Shown here: piece after piece, positions 27,250-36,418 of the stretch
Layout of the letters: each line of letters opens with the position of its first letter
Position numbering within the stretch: the first letter of the stretch is position 1
Assembly (NCBI RefSeq): GCF_014174165.1
Contig: NZ_JABEQN010000001.1
Location: 62,001-126,000 of the forward strand
Direction: 5' to 3'
Source of the DNA: Gluconacetobacter dulcium
GTDB taxonomy: Bacteria; Pseudomonadota; Alphaproteobacteria; Acetobacterales; Acetobacteraceae
DNA length: 64,000 nucleotides
Notes under the pieces: model-generated
What the model was told of the DNA's origin: nothing
What the model saw: the letters and a program-made list of their open reading frames with translations, nothing else
Databases searched by the model: none
Made by a program: the position numbers and the translations under genes

Positions 27250-28338
27250 ATGTCCCAGCACGCTCCCCGACCCGCGCGCCCGCGCCGGCCCAGCCGACAC
27301 AAATGGCCACGCCGGGCCGCCCTCGCCCTGCTCGGGTTCGCGGCCCTCGACGGCCTGGCCTGGCAGACCGCGCAGCATGAACTGGGCAGAACGGTCACAA
27401 ACTGGCACACGCAACTACACCGACAAGGCTGGACGCTGGACCCCGGCCAGACCACACGGGGCGGCTCCCCGCTGACGGCCCGCCTCACCCTCCGGAATCC
27501 ACGTCTGAACGGCCCGGCCGGCAACCGCACCATCGCCTGGGGCGCGGACAGGATCACGCTGTCCCTGTCCCTGCTGCACCCCATGACGCTCCGGATCGAC
27601 CCCGGCAACACGCAGGCCGCCCGCCTGACCGGCCCCGACACCCAGCAGGCGCTCAGGCTCCAGACAGAAAATGCCCGCCTCTTCCTGCCGCTCGGCCTGC
27701 CAGCCGACGCCGCCACCGGTCACGCAGCCTGGACCGCCCGCTCCCTCACCCTCCAGATCCTGAACCCGGACGGCCACAGCACGGACCTGACGCTGCACGA
27801 CCTGCGCGGCCACGGCCTCTGGAACAGCCAGGCCGGCCCCGAGTCCAGCCGCGTCGCCATGACCACCCACGCCGCCACGATCGACCTGCCGCCCGCCTGG
27901 CCGCTGCCCACCGCCCCGACCGACGCGCACCGCCTGTCCGATGCCGGCCTGACCGTCTCCTTCCCCGGCGGCACCGCGATCCCCCTGCTGGTGCAGGACC
28001 TGCACGCGCGCTGGACGCACCTCTCCCTGTCGGCGGCAGGAATCGCCCACCTCACGGCGCCCGGCGGTCCCGAGGGCGCTTTCACCCTGTCCATCGCGGG
28101 CATCGGCCAGACCGTCCGCGCGCTCGATCGGGCCGGCACGCTGTCACCGGACCTCACACATCTGGTCGCGGCGATCGACCAACTGGCGGCCGCCGCTCCC
28201 GGCGTCATCACCGCCCCCGCCACGCCCGACACGCCCGCCCTCACCGACCGCCCCATCAGCCTGCCCCTGCGCCTGAACGCCGGCATGGTCTTCATCGGCG
28301 CCCTGCCTCTAGGTCACGTCACGGACTGGCTACCCTGA
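27250..28338 (+). CDS. DUF2125-domain protein
   Basis: A 362-aa protein of the alphaproteobacterial DUF2125 family. The N-terminus is very basic, then a single hydrophobic anchor or signal segment (AALALLGFAALDGLAW). The rest is predicted beta-rich, with repeated strands such as ITLSLSLLHPMTLRI, LRLQTENARLFLPL and ARWTHLSLSAAG, and ends with MVFIGALPLGHVTDWLP. This points to a periplasmic or membrane-anchored domain. No function is established. It converges on phaR with a 30-base gap. Confidence 0.8.
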   Translation: MSQHAPRPARPRRPSRHKWPRRAALALLGFAALDGLAWQTAQHELGRTVTNWHTQLHRQGWTLDPGQTTRGGSPLTARLTLRNPRLNGPAGNRTIAWGADRITLSLSLLHPMTLRIDPGNTQAARLTGPDTQQALRLQTENARLFLPLGLPADAATGHAAWTARSLTLQILNPDGHSTDLTLHDLRGHGLWNSQAGPESSRVAMTTHAATIDLPPAWPLPTAPTDAHRLSDAGLTVSFPGGTAIPLLVQDLHARWTHLSLSAAGIAHLTAPGGPEGAFTLSIAGIGQTVRALDRAGTLSPDLTHLVAAIDQLAAAAPGVITAPATPDTPALTDRPISLPLRLNAGMVFIGALPLGHVTDWLP

Positions 28339-28368
28339 AGCGGGCTGCCCTGAAGTGGCGCGGCGGCG

Positions 28369-29025
28369 TCAGCCCTTCACGCCGGGCGTCCTCCCCAGCA
28401 CGGCCCGCAACTCGGCCACCTCGCGGCGCAGGCGCGTCACTTCCTCTTCCATGCTCTCCACGGCCTCGGGCACCATTTCGTCCACCGGCGCGGCACGACC
28501 GCTCCCCTCGTCACGCCCCCCCGCGCCAGCCGAAAACGAGGGTCCCGCCTCCGGCCGGTAGAGCGAGGCGAACATCGACATCGCCCGGTCCATCATCTCG
28601 ATGTCATGGCGGCCAAGCTGCTCGATACCGGGCGGCAGGAACTGTTCCATCGTCCGCTGCATGGTGGTGCGGATCTGCTGATGGTTGGCGGTGAACTGCT
28701 CCATCATCTGGTCCAGATACTCCGGTACCAGCCCCTGCATGCTGTCGCCATAAAACCGGATGATCTGCCGCAGGAAGGACGCGGGCAGCATGGCCCGCCC
28801 CTTGGTCTCTTCCTCCATGATGATCTGGGTCAGGACGGCGCGCGTGATATCGTCGCCCGTACGGGCATCGAAAATCACGAACTCCTTGCCGGACCGCACC
28901 ATATCCGCCAGCGTGTCGAGCGTGATATAGATCGAGCGCTCGGTATCGTACAAACGTCGGTTCGCGTATTTCTTGATGACGATCGGGCCGCACGGGCGAC
29001 AGGCATCCGGCAATATACCCTCCAT
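28369..29025 (-). CDS. phaR: PhaR, polyhydroxyalkanoate synthesis repressor
   Basis: Transcriptional repressor that in other bacteria binds both DNA upstream of phasin genes and PHB granules. The 218-aa product has the PHB/PHA accumulation regulator DNA-binding domain: IVIKKYANRRLYDTERS then YITLDTLADMVRSGKEF and VIFDARTGDDITRAVLTQII. Two PHB-accumulation repeats follow (MLPASFLRQIIRFYGDSMQ..., YLDQMMEQF) and a C-terminal coiled coil (EEEVTRLRREVAELRAVL). The start is taken as ATG at 29025, which has no strong ribosome-binding site; the longer frame upstream lacks family similarity. No PHA synthase, phasin or depolymerase gene is present here. Confidence 0.93.
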   Translation of the reverse strand: MEGILPDACRPCGPIVIKKYANRRLYDTERSIYITLDTLADMVRSGKEFVIFDARTGDDITRAVLTQIIMEEETKGRAMLPASFLRQIIRFYGDSMQGLVPEYLDQMMEQFTANHQQIRTTMQRTMEQFLPPGIEQLGRHDIEMMDRAMSMFASLYRPEAGPSFSAGAGGRDEGSGRAAPVDEMVPEAVESMEEEVTRLRREVAELRAVLGRTPGVKG

Positions 29026-29302
29026 CGACGGGCTGGGCCGGCAGATGGCCGGAGCATGAAACGAACCGCCGGGCAAACCCCGGCGAAACAACGCGAAAAC
29101 GACCATCCACCCAGCGCGTTCCCCGCGCGATCGCCTCGAATATGGGCACCGGGGGCGCGGACCCTAGCATGACCATCCCCCCGATGCACGGCCGCGCAGC
29201 GCCAGACGCGCAAACCGCCCGCAGGTGCCGCGACCCGCTCCGATGACCGGCCACGCCGCCGGCCACCCGACGGCCGATCGGCCGGGTGCCATCAGGATGG
29301 GG

Positions 29303-29899
29303 CTATGGGGATATCGCCGTCCGGGCCAGGCACGGCAGGGCACTGGCCGCCGCGTACCAGTCCGCCAGCGCCGGACGATCGCGCCGCCACGGGTCCTCGG
29401 CGAAGCGCACGTCCAGATACCCCAGCGCACAGGCCACCGACAGCCCGCCGATATCCATCGGCTCCAGCGCGGGCGGCGCGCTTTCCAGCCGGTCCAGACT
29501 GCGCCAGACCGCCGCAAGCTGCCGCTGGACCAGCGGATGGTCATGCGCAAGTCCCGCCGGGATCAGCGTCCGCACCAGAATCGCGGCATCGGCCAGCCCA
29601 TCCCCCAACGCCTGCATCCGCAAGGCCCGCCGGCGCGCGTCTCCCTCGGCCGGCACCAGCCGGCCCCCACCGGCCAGCCCGTCCAGATAATCCACGATGA
29701 CGCGGCTGTCGTACACCCCCTCCCCATCCGGCAGTTCCAGGGTCGGGATCTTGCATAGCGGATTCGCCGCCAGCACCTCGGGCGGCGCGTCCGCGACCCG
29801 CACCACGATTTCCGTCAGCCGGGTCTCCAGGCCAAGCAGAATGGCCGCAGCCCGCACCTTTCGCGCATAAGGGCTGAGCGGGGCATGGTAGAGCTTCAT
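29303..29899 (-). CDS. glutathione S-transferase family protein
   Basis: A 198-aa soluble GST-fold protein. The N-terminal thioredoxin-like domain reads MKLYHAPLSPYARKVRAAAILLG, with LCKIPTLELPDGEGVYDSRVIVDYLD matching the glutathione site (cis-Pro in KIPTLEL, then DSRVI in place of ESxxI). The C-terminal half is all-helical. The ATG at 29899 is preceded by GAGG. The substrate is not deducible. It lies upstream of phaR in the same direction with a 277-base gap in which I see nothing. Confidence 0.88.
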   Translation of the reverse strand: MKLYHAPLSPYARKVRAAAILLGLETRLTEIVVRVADAPPEVLAANPLCKIPTLELPDGEGVYDSRVIVDYLDGLAGGGRLVPAEGDARRRALRMQALGDGLADAAILVRTLIPAGLAHDHPLVQRQLAAVWRSLDRLESAPPALEPMDIGGLSVACALGYLDVRFAEDPWRRDRPALADWYAAASALPCLARTAISP

Positions 29900-30129
29900 C
29901 AGGCAATATCCTCGGACAGTCGGCAAGTCGGCACCGGGCCGGCGGCAACCGGCATCGTCAGCCACATTCAGGCCCGGAATGTTTCGCACGACAGACCGGT
30001 CTCACGCAAAAACCGCTATGACGGCCTGGTCTCCGAAAACGCGGAGACATCGCTCTTCTTCGACAGAGCATGCAACCGGCCACGCTGCCGGACGGGCACG
30101 ACGCGCCGGAACCAGCCGGGCCGCCATCC

Positions 30130-30858
30130 TCAGCGAAAGCCGTCCTTTTCCCGCCGCAACCGCGCGAACGCCGCCACGTCGGGCGCGCGCAGGAACGGAT
30201 TGGTGCGTTTCTCCACCCCCAGCCGAACCGGCACCGTCGGCTGCCCCTCGGCCCTCAGACTGTCGATCTCGGCCGCCCGCTCGCGCAAAGCGGCATTGTC
30301 CGGATCGACCGCCAGCGCGAAGCGCGCATTGGACTGGGTATATTCATGCCCGCAGCAGACCAGCGTCGCATCCGGCAGGGCGGCGATCCGGCGCAGCGAA
30401 TGGAACATCTCCTCCGGCGAGCCTTCGAACAGCCGCCCGCAGCCCAGACTGAACAGCGTGTCGCCGCAGAACAGCGCCGGGGTCAGCGGAAAATAATACG
30501 CGATATGCCCGCGCGTATGGCCCGGCATCTCCATCACGGTGCCGATGGCCCCGCCCAGCGTCACGCCGTCACCGTCATCCACCGCCTGGTCCAGCATCGG
30601 CAGGCGGTAGGCATCGGCCGCGGCCCCGGTCACAATCGCCCCGTAGCGCTTGCGCAGGGCATCCGTCGCCGCCACATGATCGGCATGATGATGCGTCAGG
30701 AAAATCTGGTCCAGCCGGCCGCCGGCCGCCTCCACGGCCGCAACCAGCGGCGCCTCCTCGGCAGGGTCGACCAGCGCCGTGGCGCCGCTTTCCTCGTCGC
30801 GCAGCAACCAGGCGTAATTGTCGGTCAGGATCGGGACCGGGCGAATGACGAGCACCAT
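30130..30858 (-). CDS. gloB: hydroxyacylglutathione hydrolase (glyoxalase II)
   Basis: Metallo-beta-lactamase-fold enzyme that hydrolyses S-lactoylglutathione to lactate and glutathione, the second step of methylglyoxal detoxification. The 242-aa protein has the binuclear metal motif THHHADH near residue 56, the downstream ligands in EMPGHTRGHIAYYF and CGDTLFSLGCGRLFEG, and glutathione-contact residues CCGHEYTQSNARFAL near 170-185. GGAGA precedes the ATG. It is divergent from a methyltransferase gene, an arrangement common in alphaproteobacteria. Confidence 0.95.
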   Translation of the reverse strand: MVLVIRPVPILTDNYAWLLRDEESGATALVDPAEEAPLVAAVEAAGGRLDQIFLTHHHADHVAATDALRKRYGAIVTGAAADAYRLPMLDQAVDDGDGVTLGGAIGTVMEMPGHTRGHIAYYFPLTPALFCGDTLFSLGCGRLFEGSPEEMFHSLRRIAALPDATLVCCGHEYTQSNARFALAVDPDNAALRERAAEIDSLRAEGQPTVPVRLGVEKRTNPFLRAPDVAAFARLRREKDGFR

Positions 30859-30930
30859 GATCTGTCTCCGTCTCGTATGCAGTTCCGGGGCATCCCGGCA
30901 TCGTCCAACAGTTTGTGCTAATCAGGTGTG

Positions 30931-31656
30931 ATGCAAGACGATATCTGCACCGCGGCCAGATTCTACGCGAGCGGAGCGGGTGAGAACACCGCCCGCCTGC
31001 TGCGGCACCGCATGCAGGCTTTCTGGCCCCGCACGGGCAGCGACCGGATATTGGGGCTGGGCTTTACCCAACCCTTCCTGCCGCTCTGGGCCAGGCCGGA
31101 CGGCCCACCCTGCATATCGGCGCGCCTGAACACCCCCGTCACCCGCGAAGCCCCCGCCGTCACGCCCGAGGGCATACGCGACTGCGTGGTCACCGCAGAC
31201 CGCCTGCCCTTCCCCGACCTGTCCTTCGACCGGGTGCTGATGGTCCACGCGCTGGAAGTCACCCAGCGGCCCGACGCGCTGATCCGTTCGGTGTGGAAAG
31301 TCATGAAGGACCATGGCCGCCTGCTGCTGGTGGTGCCCAACCGCGCCGGCTGGTGGGCGCATTCCGACGGCACGCCCTTCGGCCAGGGCGAGCCCTTTTC
31401 CGCCCGCCAGATCGCGCGGCGCCTGTCGCAGGCCCTCCTGTGCGCCGAACGCCATGACGGCGCGTTGTTCATGCCGCCGCCGGGGGCCGGGCACCGGCGC
31501 GCCGCCGCACTGGCCGAAAATGCGGGCCACATGCTGCTGCCGCAACTGGGCGGCGTCTTCGTCATCGAGGCGGTGAAGGATGTCTGGTCCGGCGTTCCGG
31601 CCGTCACCGCCCCCGCCCTGATCCGCGCGCCAAGACGGATCTACGAACCCGGCTGA
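30931..31656 (+). CDS. class I SAM-dependent methyltransferase
   Basis: A 241-aa protein with a Methyltransf_11-like core: [13 protein letters not shown] in place of motif I, a shortened SAM-binding region, then [21 protein letters not shown] and [24 protein letters not shown]. The Gly-rich motif I (GxGxG) is degenerate (LGLGFTQP), as is usual for this gloB-linked group. The substrate is unknown. The ATG at 30931 follows AGG; a GTG one codon before is also possible. It is divergent from gloB and shares its 72-base promoter region. Confidence 0.85.
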   Translation: MQDDICTAARFYASGAGENTARLLRHRMQAFWPRTGSDRILGLGFTQPFLPLWARPDGPPCISARLNTPVTREAPAVTPEGIRDCVVTADRLPFPDLSFDRVLMVHALEVTQRPDALIRSVWKVMKDHGRLLLVVPNRAGWWAHSDGTPFGQGEPFSARQIARRLSQALLCAERHDGALFMPPPGAGHRRAAALAENAGHMLLPQLGGVFVIEAVKDVWSGVPAVTAPALIRAPRRIYEPG

Positions 31657-31730
31657 CCGGCCCTCCGATCCATGCCACACTGGCCGCCACGCTTGACCCA
31701 TTCCCCCGCAAACCTCATGAAGCTCGGCCT

Positions 31731-32408
31731 ATGTCCCTGATCCAGTCCATCAAGCTCGTCCTCGCGCGGCCGCATCCGGCAGCCCGTCCCTTTCTTCTGG
31801 CATCGGGCGCCACCGCCGTGGCGGCCCGGCTCCTGCCCTGGCGCCCGGCCCGCTGGCTCAGCCGCGCGGCGGGCCTGTTCTTCGGCTTCTGCCTCTATTT
31901 CTTCCGCGACCCGCAGCGCGTGCCCCCGGCCGACCCGCATCTGGCGGTCGCCCCGGCCGACGGCCGCGTGGTGTCGGTGGAAAAGATCGCCCCCCCCGCG
32001 TCGCTCGACATGGGCGACGCACCGGTCTGGCGCATCGCCACCTTCCTGTCGGTGCTGGATGTCCACGTCAACCGCATGCCCGCCGCCGGCACCGTCACGC
32101 GCGTGGCCTACCACCCCGGCCAGTTCCTCAACGCCAGCCTCGACAAGGCGTCCGAACTGAACGAGCGCAACGCCCTGCGCCTGACGCTGGAAGACGGGCG
32201 CAACCTGGCGGTGGTGCAGATCGCGGGGCTGATCGCCCGGCGCATCCTGTGCGACGCCGAGGAAGGCATGACCTACGAGGCCGGCGAGCGCTTCGGCCTC
32301 ATCCGCTTCGGCTCGCGCACCGACCTGTACCTGCCGCCGGGCGTGGAACCGCTGGTCACGGCCGGCCAGACCATGATCGGCGGCGAAACGGTCATGGCGC
32401 GTCTCTGA
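31731..32408 (+). CDS. psd: phosphatidylserine decarboxylase (archaeal/short type)
   Basis: Converts phosphatidylserine to phosphatidylethanolamine at the membrane. The 225-aa proenzyme belongs to the short Psd branch: a hydrophobic N-terminal part with [17 protein letters not shown], then [14 protein letters not shown], the [16 protein letters not shown] signature and the self-cleavage site at Gly-Ser in [12 protein letters not shown] near residue 195, which creates the pyruvoyl group. It is followed five bases later by pssA, which makes its substrate, so the two steps of phosphatidylethanolamine synthesis are in one operon. Confidence 0.95.
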   Translation: MSLIQSIKLVLARPHPAARPFLLASGATAVAARLLPWRPARWLSRAAGLFFGFCLYFFRDPQRVPPADPHLAVAPADGRVVSVEKIAPPASLDMGDAPVWRIATFLSVLDVHVNRMPAAGTVTRVAYHPGQFLNASLDKASELNERNALRLTLEDGRNLAVVQIAGLIARRILCDAEEGMTYEAGERFGLIRFGSRTDLYLPPGVEPLVTAGQTMIGGETVMARL

Positions 32409-32413
32409 CCCCG

Positions 32414-33388
32414 ATGGCGCTGCCCGACATCCCCCCTTCTTCCGCCCCCGCCGCACCCCGGCGGCGGCGGCGGCTGATCCGCAGGCGGCGGCCCCGCGTT
32501 CGCGGCCCGTCCTTCAACCGGCTGATTCCCAACATCATGACGATGCTGGGCCTGTGCGCGGGGCTGACGGGCATGCGCTTCGCGCTGGACGACCGGTTCG
32601 GCGACGCGGCGGTGGCCCTGCTGATCGCGGCGTGCATCGACGGGCTGGACGGGCGGATCGCCCGCCTGCTGCGCGGCACCAGCCGCTTCGGCGCGGAATT
32701 CGACAGCCTGTCCGATTTCCTGTGTTTCGGCGTGGCGCCGGGCTTCGTCCTGTATCTGTGGGCGCTGCGCGACGCCGGGCGCTACGGCTACCTGCCCTGC
32801 ATCATGTTCACCGTGTGCATGGCGCTGCGTCTGGCCCGCTTCAACGCCAGCCTCGACGACACCGACAAGCCCAAATACGCCAGCAATTTCTTTACCGGCG
32901 TCCCTGCTCCCGCCGGCGCGGGGCTGGCGCTGTTTCCGCTGTTCCTGGGCCTGGAGGCCCGCAAGCTGGGCTGGAACCAGCTCTATGACATGACCCGCCT
33001 GCCCATCCTCCCGGCGCTGACGCTCAGCGGCACCGCGTTCCTGCTGGTCTCCACGCTGCCCGTCTGGTCGTTCAAGAATTTCAAGGTCCCGTCGGCCTAC
33101 GTGCTGCCGCTGATGCTGGGCACCGGGGCCTATGCCGCCGTGCTGGTCGCCGACCCGTGGGGCGCGCTGGCCGCCGCCGGCGTCATCTATATCGCCCTGC
33201 TGCCCCTCAGCCGCCGCAGCTTCCGCCGCCTGAAGCAGGAAGCCCTGGCCCTTCAGGCCGAGGAAGACGGCTCCGACGCCCCCAGCAGCCCGGCCAGCCC
33301 GGCAACGATGGCCGCGGGCGAAGGCGGACAGCCGGGGATCGACGCATCCAGCGGCGCCCGGCCCTCCAGCCCGCCCAGAACGGCATAA
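32414..33388 (+). CDS. pssA: CDP-diacylglycerol-serine O-phosphatidyltransferase
   Basis: Membrane enzyme that makes phosphatidylserine from CDP-diacylglycerol and serine. The CDP-alcohol phosphotransferase motif is complete: DGLDGRIARLL, then FGAEFDSLSD (DGx2ARx8Gx3Dx3D) near residues 75-105. About seven hydrophobic segments follow. The basic N-terminus (RRRRRLIRRRRPR) is unusually long. The usual protein ends near RRSFRRLKQEAL; the last ~45 residues are a Ser/Pro/Ala-rich tail encoded opposite the 3' end of the hyfI-like gene (136-base convergent overlap). The ATG at 32414 lies just after the psd stop. Confidence 0.94.
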   Translation: MALPDIPPSSAPAAPRRRRRLIRRRRPRVRGPSFNRLIPNIMTMLGLCAGLTGMRFALDDRFGDAAVALLIAACIDGLDGRIARLLRGTSRFGAEFDSLSDFLCFGVAPGFVLYLWALRDAGRYGYLPCIMFTVCMALRLARFNASLDDTDKPKYASNFFTGVPAPAGAGLALFPLFLGLEARKLGWNQLYDMTRLPILPALTLSGTAFLLVSTLPVWSFKNFKVPSAYVLPLMLGTGAYAAVLVADPWGALAAAGVIYIALLPLSRRSFRRLKQEALALQAEEDGSDAPSSPASPATMAAGEGGQPGIDASSGARPSSPPRTA

Positions 33389-33720
33389 TTCTCCCCGAAC
33401 GGGCCACCGTCGATCGCACAGGCCCCAACAGCGACCAGGGCCTTCCGGTCGGGCATGCCATGCCATGCCGCCTCCAGCACCGGGGCCATGGCGCGGGTCA
33501 GCGGCCCGGTCACCAGCAGCACATCCGCCAGACGCGGCGTCGTCACGAACCGCACACCCGCCCTGGGCAACGCATAGGCCGCGCCATCCAGCGCCGCGAC
33601 CTCCATCGCGCACCCCTCGCAGCCACCGGTCTCCACGTGAAACACCGCCATCGTCCCCACGGCCGGCAGGCGGATGGCGGGCCGGAATCCCCGCGTCAAG
33701 ATCGCACGCAGCAGCGCCAA
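33253..33720 (-). CDS. hyfI: HyfI/NuoB-like Fe-S small subunit of a hydrogenase-4-related complex
   Basis: A 155-aa protein like the small subunit of group 4 hydrogenases and NuoB of complex I. The proximal [4Fe-4S] ligands are all present: CxxC in GGCEGCAMEV near residue 34, Cys in VGACAIDGGPFG and Cys in PGCPPSPAAI. The rest of the fold (VLLVTGPLTRAM, NYAVLGGLEG) fits. The start is inferred as TTG at 33720, just after the hyfG-like stop, with a G-rich stretch upstream; the longer open frame reads in the wrong phase through hyfG. It is the last gene of the operon, and its 3' end overlaps pssA tail to tail. Confidence 0.85.
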   Translation of the reverse strand: MALLRAILTRGFRPAIRLPAVGTMAVFHVETGGCEGCAMEVAALDGAAYALPRAGVRFVTTPRLADVLLVTGPLTRAMAPVLEAAWHGMPDRKALVAVGACAIDGGPFGENYAVLGGLEGRAPLDASIPGCPPSPAAIVAGLAGLLGASEPSSSA

Positions 33721-33734
33721 GCCCCGTCCCCCGC

Positions 33735-35246
33735 CTAAAGATCCGCGCCGGCGGCCGACAGGCCGAACGAGCGCACGATCATCGCCACATCCTCGGCCTG
33801 CGCCCCGACCAGCACATGCTCCAGCGCACTGGCCTGCGCCAGCGCGGGGTCGCACACATGCGCCGCCGCAACGCGCCCGTCCAGAATCCGCACCCAATAC
33901 CAGACCGCCCCGCGCGGCCCCTCCGCGCAGCCCACGCCCTCGCCAACACCCGGCAGCGTCCGCGCCACAGCCGGCGCGCTGCCTGCCGCCGCCCGCAATA
34001 CCCGTGCGACGCTGCCCAGTTCCGCCAGCCGAAGGTCGATGCGCGCCGCCACATCCCCACCACGCCGCACCCCGCTATCCAGCCACTCGCGCCGATAGCC
34101 CGGCACCAGCCGACGCAGATCCTCCTCGCGCCCCGACGCCCGGCCAACCACGCCGCCCACGCCCAGCGTCCGCGCCACCAACTGTTCCAGCACACCAACG
34201 CCGGCAACGCGCATCTCCAGCCCCGGCCAGGCCCGACACCGCACCAGCCGGTCCCGAGCCGACTCCAGCAGATCCGCCACCCCGACCGCCATGGACGCCG
34301 CCGCATCGTCCATCGCCGGATCACCCGCGCCGCCAGGGCCGACGCAATCCATCAGCAGCCGATGGCCGCCAACCCGGCCACATCGCTCCAGAATCGCTTC
34401 GCGCACCCGCTCGCATTCCGCCGCCAGCGCCCCCGCCCCCGCCGGCCGCGCCACGCGCGACAGGTCGAGCAGATGGGTCGCCGCCCGCTCGATTTCCGCC
34501 AGCAGCACGCGCGAGCGCGTCGTGGCGATATCGGCCGCCTGCCCCGTCGCATTTTCGATCGCCCGGCACAGCGCCGATTGATGGGCGACCGACGCACCCG
34601 CGACAACCCGCCCGGCCAGGCGGACGGCCCCAGCCGCATCCAGTCCCGACAACCGCGCCGCCACGCCGCGATGCGCATAGCCCAGACGCCATTCCGCCTG
34701 CCCGACCGCACCGCCGCCATCCAGCGCCAGCCGCAGATGACCGGGCGCATGATGCCCGCCATCGGCCGGGCCGCTGCCCAGAATCATATGGTCCGCCGGC
34801 ACCGGCCGAAAATCCGGCGGCTCGGGCGGCCAGGCGACCGGGCCAGGCCGGTCGCTCAACGGCCAGGTCGCACTCCACAGTCCCTGATCCAGCCATGGGC
34901 GCGAATCCCGCGCGTCCATCGCCGAGAATCCCCACAGATCCTGCATGCAACGCTCGAACGGCGCGGCGGCGGGGCGCACCGGAGACAGCCCCAGATACCG
35001 GCCGCCATAGGGTTCGACACTCGCCACCAGCGGGCGTTCCCCACCATCGAGGAACAGGGCATGCACATCCCGCCCATCCGCCCACAGGGTCACGAACGGC
35101 AGCGGATCATGCCGCAGGGCCTCGACCAGATCCCGCCAGCCGTCCTCATCCAGCCGAAAGCGCCACGCCCCCGCTTCAGCCTCGCCGCGCCGGATCAGCC
35201 CGGCGGCAGTCCGTGGCAACGGATCGGCATCGGCCCGAACCGTCAT
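33735..35246 (-). CDS. hyfG: HyfG/NuoCD-like large subunit lacking Ni-Fe ligands
   Basis: A 503-aa fusion of NuoC-like (about 1-160) and NuoD/hydrogenase large-subunit-like (about 170-500) domains. NuoC features are seen in FERCMQDLWGF. NuoD features are in GPADGGHHAPGHLRLAL, WRLGYAHRGVAARL and LLAEIERAATHLLDLSRV. The N-terminal Ni-Fe motif CGxC is replaced by AGASVAHQSALCRAIENATG, and the C-terminal DPCxxC by VCDPALAQASAL, so no Ni-Fe site can form. This matches the energy-converting hydrogenase-related (Ehr) group rather than a hydrogenase. The start overlaps the hyfF-like stop (ATGA). Confidence 0.87.
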   Translation of the reverse strand: MTVRADADPLPRTAAGLIRRGEAEAGAWRFRLDEDGWRDLVEALRHDPLPFVTLWADGRDVHALFLDGGERPLVASVEPYGGRYLGLSPVRPAAAPFERCMQDLWGFSAMDARDSRPWLDQGLWSATWPLSDRPGPVAWPPEPPDFRPVPADHMILGSGPADGGHHAPGHLRLALDGGGAVGQAEWRLGYAHRGVAARLSGLDAAGAVRLAGRVVAGASVAHQSALCRAIENATGQAADIATTRSRVLLAEIERAATHLLDLSRVARPAGAGALAAECERVREAILERCGRVGGHRLLMDCVGPGGAGDPAMDDAAASMAVGVADLLESARDRLVRCRAWPGLEMRVAGVGVLEQLVARTLGVGGVVGRASGREEDLRRLVPGYRREWLDSGVRRGGDVAARIDLRLAELGSVARVLRAAAGSAPAVARTLPGVGEGVGCAEGPRGAVWYWVRILDGRVAAAHVCDPALAQASALEHVLVGAQAEDVAMIVRSFGLSAAGADL

Positions 35247-36418
35247 CGCCACCCCCACAGCACCACCACCAGACCAGCCAGCAGCAACGCCGCCACGCCA
35301 CGCCCCAGCCATCCTGTCCGAAAGGCACCGCCAACAGCCCCCGGACTACCGACCGCCACGCCAACCGCCACCGGCAACACCAGCAGCGGCGCCGCATCGC
35401 ACAACGCCACCAGCGTCAGCACAAATCCCCCGAACGGCAGGAACGGCGCATGAACCAGCGGCGCCGCCCAACCGAACGCCACGTCCTGCCGCGCCAGCGG
35501 CCCCATCAGGGCGACCGACAACATCAGGGCCACCAGCCCTGCCTGACCGGCGCCCCCGCCGGCCCCGGCCGCCATCGCCCCCAGGCCGATCATCAATCCC
35601 ACCGACAGCCGCCCCCGCCGTCCCGCCGGCGCAACGCGGATCGACAGCGCCATCAGCCACACCGTCACCAGCCCCAGCGCCATCACCCCCATCCGGTCAG
35701 GGCCTTCCGCCAGATGGCGCAGCACCGGCACGGCGGTCATGACCGGCGCCAGGGCCATGGGCGCCACGGCATCGCCCGCCGCCAGCACGACCGGCGCGGC
35801 AGGCCCCAGCCCCGCCACGGTCCCCAGCCCCAGCGTCAGCAACAGCCCGCCCAGCCCCTCCAGCCGCCCCGCCGCGTCAGACGCCGCCAGCAGCGCGGCA
35901 CCGGGCACCGCCAGCAGGGTGCCGGACAGGCTGAGGCGAAAGAGGTCCCACCCCGCCCGCGCCGCACCGCGCGTCACGGCGGTCGCCAGCGCCACCAGCA
36001 TCGCCACCCCGCCGATGGCAACGGCGCCGGAGAGCGGATCGGCGCACGCGGTGGCGGCAACCGCGCCGCCGGCCAGCCCGTGGGTCAGCACGCGCGTTCC
36101 CCGCCGACCCGGCGCCGCGTCGGCCGACAGGCTGGCCACGAACAGCGCCACCAGCGGCAGGGGCAGCAGAAGCCCCAGCGGACCAGACGGCACGGCAAAC
36201 GGGGTCGCCGGCCAGACGCTCCGCGCCGCCACCGCCAGAACGGCCAGCACCAGCCCGATCCCAGAAAGCCCGATGGCCGCCGCCCGCGCCGAAGCCGGCG
36301 AACAGGCGGCCAGCACGCCCATCGAAAGGAACGGCCAGCACAGCGCCAGCGGCATCAGCACCGGCAACGACAACACTGGCAACGACAGCATCGGGGACGA
36401 AACGGCGGCCATGCTCAC
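35243..36418 (-). CDS. hyfF: HyfF-like antiporter-type membrane subunit, shortened and degenerate
   Basis: A 391-aa polytopic membrane protein (about a dozen hydrophobic segments) at the HyfF position of the operon. The family stretch that normally reads [22 protein letters not shown] appears as GTVAGLGPAAPVVLAAGDAV-APM: the key Lys is Val, and the His and acidic/His cluster are gone. It is shorter than typical HyfF (~520 aa). The start is GTG at 36418 in a GTGA overlap with the hyfE-like gene; an ATG two codons on is possible. Proton pumping by this subunit in the usual way is doubtful. The assignment rests on position and residual similarity. Confidence 0.75.
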   Translation of the reverse strand: MSMAAVSSPMLSLPVLSLPVLMPLALCWPFLSMGVLAACSPASARAAAIGLSGIGLVLAVLAVAARSVWPATPFAVPSGPLGLLLPLPLVALFVASLSADAAPGRRGTRVLTHGLAGGAVAATACADPLSGAVAIGGVAMLVALATAVTRGAARAGWDLFRLSLSGTLLAVPGAALLAASDAAGRLEGLGGLLLTLGLGTVAGLGPAAPVVLAAGDAVAPMALAPVMTAVPVLRHLAEGPDRMGVMALGLVTVWLMALSIRVAPAGRRGRLSVGLMIGLGAMAAGAGGGAGQAGLVALMLSVALMGPLARQDVAFGWAAPLVHAPFLPFGGFVLTLVALCDAAPLLVLPVAVGVAVGSPGAVGGAFRTGWLGRGVAALLLAGLVVVLWGWR

